From the NCBI GenBank assembly GCA_035359995.1, contig DAORZT010000023.1, positions 1 through 36,891 of the forward strand: a stretch of 36,891 bases of DNA, given 5' to 3'. The first letter of the stretch is position 1; the number at the start of each line of letters is the position of its first letter. The position numbers and the translations under genes were made by a program. The DNA is from JAKPCT01 sp029553165. Lineage in GTDB: Bacteria; Bacillota; UBA4882; UBA8346. Shown here in pieces: positions 33,107 to 36,891 of this stretch. Under the pieces are notes generated by a model. That model saw only the letters and a program-made list of their open reading frames with translations, was not told where the DNA came from and searched no databases.

Positions 33107-33215
33107 TTATTCGCAATAATTTAATCGTTTCTTAACCATATAATTAGAGGAAAATATAACATTTATTTCGAATTCTAACAAGTAATAAAATTATTAAATT
33201 ATTATAGAATTTATT

Positions 33216-33241
33216 TTTAGCTAATAGTTTCTTTAGCTAAT
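33216..33241 (+). promoter_or_regulatory. Tandem TTAGCTAA palindromes before the glutamine synthetase gene
   Basis: TTTAGCTAAT occurs twice (33216-33225 and 33232-33241) with a 16-base period. Each copy contains the perfect 8-base palindrome TTAGCTAA. The second copy ends 3 bases before the AAAGGAG ribosome binding site (33244-33250). The pattern is not the GlnR/TnrA site (TGTNAN7TNACA). It could be an operator of an unknown regulator or part of an mRNA structure. Confidence 0.45.
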
Positions 33242-33257
33242 CCAAAGGAGTGCTTTA

Positions 33258-35183
33258 ATGTTAACACAATTTCGGAGTTTTGTTGATGATAATTTATTGT
33301 TTTTAGTCTCTCCAGAGTTACGCAACTCAAAGGGACTAGAAAAAATCTTGATTGAAAATCCGCAAATTAAATTTGTTTCACTGGTAGGTGTTGATTTAGG
33401 CGGTAATGATACTGATGAAAAGATCCCTGTCTCCAGTTTTTTGGAAAATGTAGCCGAGTTTCTTAGCGGCGGGGTTCAAACCGACGGCTCCAGTGTAGTG
33501 TTGCCGAAAATTGCTACCTTAAACAACGGTAAAGTAGACCTTTTAGCTGATAATTCAGTTAATTGGTTTGTCGATTATAATTTTGAGCATCTCGATCATA
33601 AAACCGGTTTACCGATTGGTACCCTCCGTATTCCTTCTTTTTTGATTCATGACGGAAAAAAAGTCGATTCGCGTTCTATGTTAGCTGACACCATCGCAAT
33701 CATTAAAAATAATTTAAAACAGATGTTAACAACCAACCAAAACCTGCTTCGCGAGTTTGAACTTGAATCTGACAGTATTGAGGATATAATCTTTACTTCA
33801 GCAACCGAACTCGAATTTTGGGTTCGAACTCCTGGTTTTAAGATTGAAACCGAAAAGCTGGCCACCTCCCAAACCCTTCAGGAACAGTATTGGAAACGAA
33901 CCAAAGGCGCCGTAAGAACTGCCCTTGAAAACACCCTCATGATTTTAGAGAAATACGGTTTACAACCCGAGATGGGCCATAAGGAAGTAGGTGGCATCAA
34001 GGCTACGGTTAATGGTGACGGCCGTCTTGATGATATTATGGAACAGCTGGAGGTCTGTTGGAAATACTCCAATGCCTTACAGGCAGCTGATAATGAATTA
34101 CTGGCTCGGATAATAATTAAAGAAATCTTTAGACTTCATGGTTTAGAAGTAATCTTTAAGGCAAAACCGATCCCTGGTGTTGCCGGCAGCGGTGAACACA
34201 CTCATTTGAGTATCTCCATTAAATTAAAAGACGGTACGGTCAAGAATTTATTTGCGCCTCAAGATAATACCAAAGACTTCTTAAGTACGATTGGCTGGGG
34301 CGCAATCATGGGAATCCTCAAAAATTACGAGGTTATCGGTGCCTTTATTACCGCAACCAATGATGGTTTTAACCGTTTACAACCGGGTTTTGAAGCACCG
34401 GTATGTACGGTCGCTTCAATTGGACATAATGTAGCAACTCCTTCGAGAAACCGTACTGTTTTAGTTGGTTTAGTCCGCGATATCAGTAATCCACTGGCAA
34501 CCAGGTTTGAAGTCCGTTCTCCAAACCCGCATACCAACACCTACTTGGCACTGGCGGCATTATTCCAAGGGGCAATGGACGGGATCAACTTTGCTGTAAA
34601 CAGTGGTAAGTCCAGCGCCGAATTAGAGGCTGAATTCTCTAAAAAACCGGGTGAACCTGCCAGCTATTTGGAGCAAGAACGGGCATACCGCAGTGAAGAA
34701 GATGTTTTTGAAGCATATAGCGAAGAGGAACGAAACAGACTATTTGGAAAGCCACCGGCAACAGTTTGGGATGCATTTCAAAACTTCACAAAGTATCCTG
34801 AAAAGTTAGCAGTATTAACGAAATATGGTGCTTTGACCCCACAAATAATTGAGTCTTATGCTCAGGCAATGATCCTGCTTTGGATAACCGAACTGCGTGA
34901 CCGGATCATCCCGGCTAACATGGCTGTAGTTAAAAATTTAGTTAGAAAACATAATCTTTCAGATTGTTCTGATCTTGACAAGAAAAATTGGGTAACTATC
35001 CAAAACCTGCGGATTGAGTTGATGCAAGATCATTCGGATAAAAAGTCGCTCTTCTCTAAAATCAGAGAAGCAATTGAGTCGAAAGATTATGATAACGTCT
35101 CAAAGCTGCAATTAGAAATGGCTCAAAAGATGGAACAATTGACGGCTTATTATCAAATATATCAACGTAATCTCTTCGATTGA
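33258..35183 (+). CDS. Glutamine synthetase family protein, long form
   Basis: This is an ATP-dependent ammonia ligase of the glutamine synthetase family, most like type I. The 641-residue product has an N-terminal beta-grasp part with DGSSVVLP (76-83), the catalytic metal-site segment ATELEF (182-187), GSGEHTHLSIS (310-320) in place of the usual GSGMHVHQS, NRLQPGFEAP (372-381), SRNRT (396-400) and the clear type I signature RFEVRSPNPHTNTYLALAAL (416-435). About 140 residues of mainly helical sequence follow (500-641) that normal 440-470-residue type I enzymes lack. It is shorter than the roughly 700-residue type III (GlnN) enzymes and lacks their usual motifs. Main function is probably glutamine synthesis, but another amine substrate is possible. 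The ATG follows AAAGGAG. No glnR, amt or glnB is adjacent. Confidence 0.9.
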   Translation: MLTQFRSFVDDNLLFLVSPELRNSKGLEKILIENPQIKFVSLVGVDLGGNDTDEKIPVSSFLENVAEFLSGGVQTDGSSVVLPKIATLNNGKVDLLADNSVNWFVDYNFEHLDHKTGLPIGTLRIPSFLIHDGKKVDSRSMLADTIAIIKNNLKQMLTTNQNLLREFELESDSIEDIIFTSATELEFWVRTPGFKIETEKLATSQTLQEQYWKRTKGAVRTALENTLMILEKYGLQPEMGHKEVGGIKATVNGDGRLDDIMEQLEVCWKYSNALQAADNELLARIIIKEIFRLHGLEVIFKAKPIPGVAGSGEHTHLSISIKLKDGTVKNLFAPQDNTKDFLSTIGWGAIMGILKNYEVIGAFITATNDGFNRLQPGFEAPVCTVASIGHNVATPSRNRTVLVGLVRDISNPLATRFEVRSPNPHTNTYLALAALFQGAMDGINFAVNSGKSSAELEAEFSKKPGEPASYLEQERAYRSEEDVFEAYSEEERNRLFGKPPATVWDAFQNFTKYPEKLAVLTKYGALTPQIIESYAQAMILLWITELRDRIIPANMAVVKNLVRKHNLSDCSDLDKKNWVTIQNLRIELMQDHSDKKSLFSKIREAIESKDYDNVSKLQLEMAQKMEQLTAYYQIYQRNLFD

Positions 35184-35217
35184 CCGTTTACTTGCTAACG
35201 ACATTGACCGATAAATT

Positions 35218-35275
35218 AAAAAAGGGCGGTTGTACAAACTACTTCTTTAATGAGTAGAAGCAACGCCCGTTTTTT
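35218..35275. terminator. Large terminator between convergent genes
   Basis: A-run, GGGCG and TTG (35218-35232) pair with CAA, CGCCC and a T-run (35260-35275), with one G bulged on each side. Inside lies a second small hairpin (CTACT with AGTAG). It follows the glutamine synthetase stop and, because of the A-run on the other side, can also end the convergent GNAT gene transcript. Confidence 0.8.
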
Positions 35276-35328
35276 ATTCAAACAACTACAAGCAGTCCTC
35301 TGAAAATAGAATGCTCTCAATTAAAACA

Positions 35329-35763
35329 TTAAAACCGTTTAACAAAGCGATAGCCATTGATCTCATAGCCAAGCCGTTTATAAAATTTATGCGCTTCTTC
35401 TTCCCTTCCAAATCCACTTACCAGCCACGTACCGATACAACCCATCTCTTGGGCAAGATTTTCAGCATAATCCATCATGAACTTACCAACACCTTTTTTT
35501 CTCTGCTCAGGATCAACTACAATTGCGGCAATTTCACCAAACCTACTCACTTCTTCTACATTTTCTCTGATCCTAAATGATAATAATCCTAATATCTCTC
35601 CATCTTCCTCACAAACATACAGATAATCAATCTTGCTTTCCTCGATCATCTGAAGTCGGTTGAGCATCTGTTTGTTATCGATCGCATGTCCGCTTAATTG
35701 CTCCATCAGCGTACATAGTATCGGAATATCCGCTTCGAGTGCTTTTCTTATAGTTAATGACAT
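35329..35763 (-). CDS. GNAT-family N-acetyltransferase
   Basis: A 144-residue single-domain acetyltransferase using acetyl-CoA. Motif A, which binds the CoA pyrophosphate, is IAAIVVDPEQRKKGVGKFMM with the RxxGxG pattern; the final segment AHKFYKRLGYEINGYRFVKRF is the usual C-terminal motif B. The substrate cannot be told from sequence. The ATG at 35761-35763 is chosen; the GGGGTG upstream overlaps a TTG four codons earlier. It is monocistronic between two terminators. Confidence 0.9.
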   Translation of the reverse strand: MSLTIRKALEADIPILCTLMEQLSGHAIDNKQMLNRLQMIEESKIDYLYVCEEDGEILGLLSFRIRENVEEVSRFGEIAAIVVDPEQRKKGVGKFMMDYAENLAQEMGCIGTWLVSGFGREEEAHKFYKRLGYEINGYRFVKRF

Positions 35764-35850
35764 AATAATCAACACCCCTATAATTTTATCCTACAAATTT
35801 TCCATTACAGTATGGATCTCTGACAACATCTAGCAGTGATAAATATACGT

Positions 35851-35890
35851 AAAAAGCTGTAGCAACAGCTATTGATTTTTGCCACAGCTT
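35851..35890 (-). terminator. Terminator of the DUF2156 gene
   Basis: In the minus-strand RNA AAGCTGTGGCAA pairs with TTGCTACAGCTT, a 12-bp stem with one G-U, followed by five U. It lies 5 bases after the DUF2156 stop. The upper loop can also form a smaller hairpin (AGCTGT with ACAGCT). Confidence 0.88.
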
Positions 35891-35895
35891 CCTCT

Positions 35896-36795
35896 TTATT
35901 TATATAAATTAAATTTCTTAACCAACATCAACGGATTATAAGACATTTTGGCCTTGCGCAATCCTTCCAGACCCATATCTTCCTCCCGGTTGACATACTC
36001 CTTGTCCTGCCATTGATTTAGCAAAAATTGTTGATTTATTGCTGCATAAATCCCGGAAAACATGGTATTCGCTTTTTCAATATGAATTAATGCCGTATTG
36101 TCATTCAGGATCTCGCCAACGGAAATGGCCTGAATTGTACCATCAACCCTAATCACTCCGCCCACAACGTCCAATTGCTGAAAATTAGTCATCACCATCA
36201 ACATCGCCTGATCTTCAGCAGAGATCTTCGGTTGCTGCGCTAACTTCAAGTTGAACCAGTCGGTTTCTAAAGCCATAATTTCAGCGAGAACTTCTTCGTT
36301 AATCACCTGGTATTCCCATTTGTATTTTCGCAGAAATTGATTGAGATGGTTTCTTTTGCTATGATATTTTCGTCCTGCCAGACTAATCAGTTCGCTGACA
36401 CTGTACAAGTAATCAAAAGTATTGCGGTCTTCTCTTGCTGAAAGATCCGGATCAATCCGCATCAAGATGTTTTTAAAACTCTCCGGCACCCGTTTGAAAA
36501 ACACTTGAAGATTCTCGTTTTGACAAAAATCTTCAATGTACTTCAAAACGCTCTTCAGTTTATCCTCATCTTGCCAGTCTCCAATTGGGACAAAGAAAAA
36601 AGGTTTCCACCTTTTGGGTCTGGCAAAAAGCACCCAATAGTCTAAATCTTCCAAATAACAGATTCTTAAAACATAGGTATGTTGCCACATGAAGAAATTA
36701 GTAAAATTGAGGTCGGAGATCTCGGGCTGCAAATTTCTTAATTTTTGTCCCAGTGTCGCTCGATCAGCTAATGTAATTTCTCTAAAATTCAGCAT
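35896..36795 (-). CDS. DUF2156 protein (soluble MprF C-terminal-like, GNAT fold)
   Basis: A 299-residue soluble protein of the DUF2156 family, related to the catalytic C-terminal domain of MprF, which transfers lysine from tRNA to phosphatidylglycerol. Conserved segments are the N-terminal ISDLNFTNFFMWQHTY, YDYLY-type FDYLYSVSELISLAGRKYHS with KRNHLNQF, and the C-terminal NREEDMGLEGLRKAKMSYNP, where the acceptor or aminoacyl-tRNA site lies in MprF. There is no membrane domain. Stand-alone members are common in Clostridia, and their substrate is unknown. The 80-base gap to the divergent partial gene at the right edge holds no promoter I can define. Confidence 0.88.
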   Translation of the reverse strand: MLNFREITLADRATLGQKLRNLQPEISDLNFTNFFMWQHTYVLRICYLEDLDYWVLFARPKRWKPFFFVPIGDWQDEDKLKSVLKYIEDFCQNENLQVFFKRVPESFKNILMRIDPDLSAREDRNTFDYLYSVSELISLAGRKYHSKRNHLNQFLRKYKWEYQVINEEVLAEIMALETDWFNLKLAQQPKISAEDQAMLMVMTNFQQLDVVGGVIRVDGTIQAISVGEILNDNTALIHIEKANTMFSGIYAAINQQFLLNQWQDKEYVNREEDMGLEGLRKAKMSYNPLMLVKKFNLYK

Positions 36796-36875
36796 TGTTT
36801 CACCATTATGTAAGATGTTCCAGTTTAGCTTTGTAACAGCAGGTTAAATTAATATTACCGTAAGGAGGTAGGACT

Positions 36876-36891
36876 ATGACTGAAAATCATT
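36876..36891 (+). CDS. Start of a further gene, cut by the window edge
   Basis: An ATG at 36876 is preceded by the near-perfect ribosome binding site TAAGGAGGT (36861-36869), six bases upstream. Only five codons (MTENH) are in the window, so the product cannot be identified. It is divergent from the DUF2156 gene. Confidence 0.7.

Noticed and set aside
33013..33215. Possible riboswitch in the sua5-glutamine synthetase gap
   Set aside because: Only a short hairpin and AT-rich sequence are seen; no known glutamine or other riboswitch core could be recognised.
1..36891. CRISPR array, insertion sequence, prophage, tRNA or rRNA
   Set aside because: Read on both strands, I found no repeat-spacer array, transposase, integrase, tRNA cloverleaf or rRNA segment.

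Overview
The window looks like chromosomal core DNA of an AT-rich, anaerobic, endospore-forming member of the Bacillota (Clostridia-like or a related deep class). The reasons are the spmA-spmB spore maturation pair, a class III anaerobic ribonucleotide reductase, acetate kinase, DivIVA/SepF-type division genes, and the Bacillota gene order whiA-cggR-glycolysis and sua5-ywlE-upp-atp. I see no phage, insertion sequence, CRISPR array, rRNA or tRNA. Ribosome binding sites are strong, and several genes start at TTG or GTG rather than at the longest possible start. I moved many starts for this reason.

Layout from left to right. (1) Positions 44-9700, minus strand, read right to left: cggR with its operator, pgk, tpiA, gpmI, eno and secG, then a terminator, a membrane chemoreceptor with its own terminator, and ackA with its own promoter and terminator. 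The gapA gene that normally follows cggR is absent. whiA (9747-10703) lies upstream of cggR. (2) Positions 10847-11983, plus strand: spmA-spmB, divergent from whiA and overlapping divIVA tail to tail. (3) Positions 11969-22069, minus strand: a tightly packed run of nrdR, nrdD, nrdG, pgeF, an HlyD-like gene, a PIN-PhoH gene, yggS, sepF, proC, ylmH and divIVA. It starts at a promoter with two NrdR-box-like palindromes 32 bp apart. Deoxyribonucleotide supply, cell-wall editing and cell division may therefore share one transcript. (4) Positions 22146-29280, minus: a complete F1Fo ATP synthase operon atpZ-atpI-atpB-E-F-H-A-G-D-C with a terminator. (5) Positions 29406-33012, minus: sua5, a secreted DUF3108-like protein, a ywlE-type phosphatase and upp, with a small zinc-ribbon gene on the plus strand between them. 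(6) Positions 33216-36891: a long glutamine synthetase (plus), a GNAT acetyltransferase and a DUF2156 protein (both minus), and the first codons of another plus-strand gene at the right edge.

Most genes are housekeeping. The points most worth a second look are: a YwlE-type phosphatase with a coiled coil of about 80 residues inserted just before its catalytic Asp loop; an ATP synthase c subunit with Asp at the inner-helix ion-site position and an alanine-rich helix; the NrdR-headed division operon; a CggR locus without gapA; a chemoreceptor with no outside domain but a seven-cysteine tail; and a small zinc-ribbon protein lying against the local gene direction. I did not find clear evidence of a wholly new multi-gene system.
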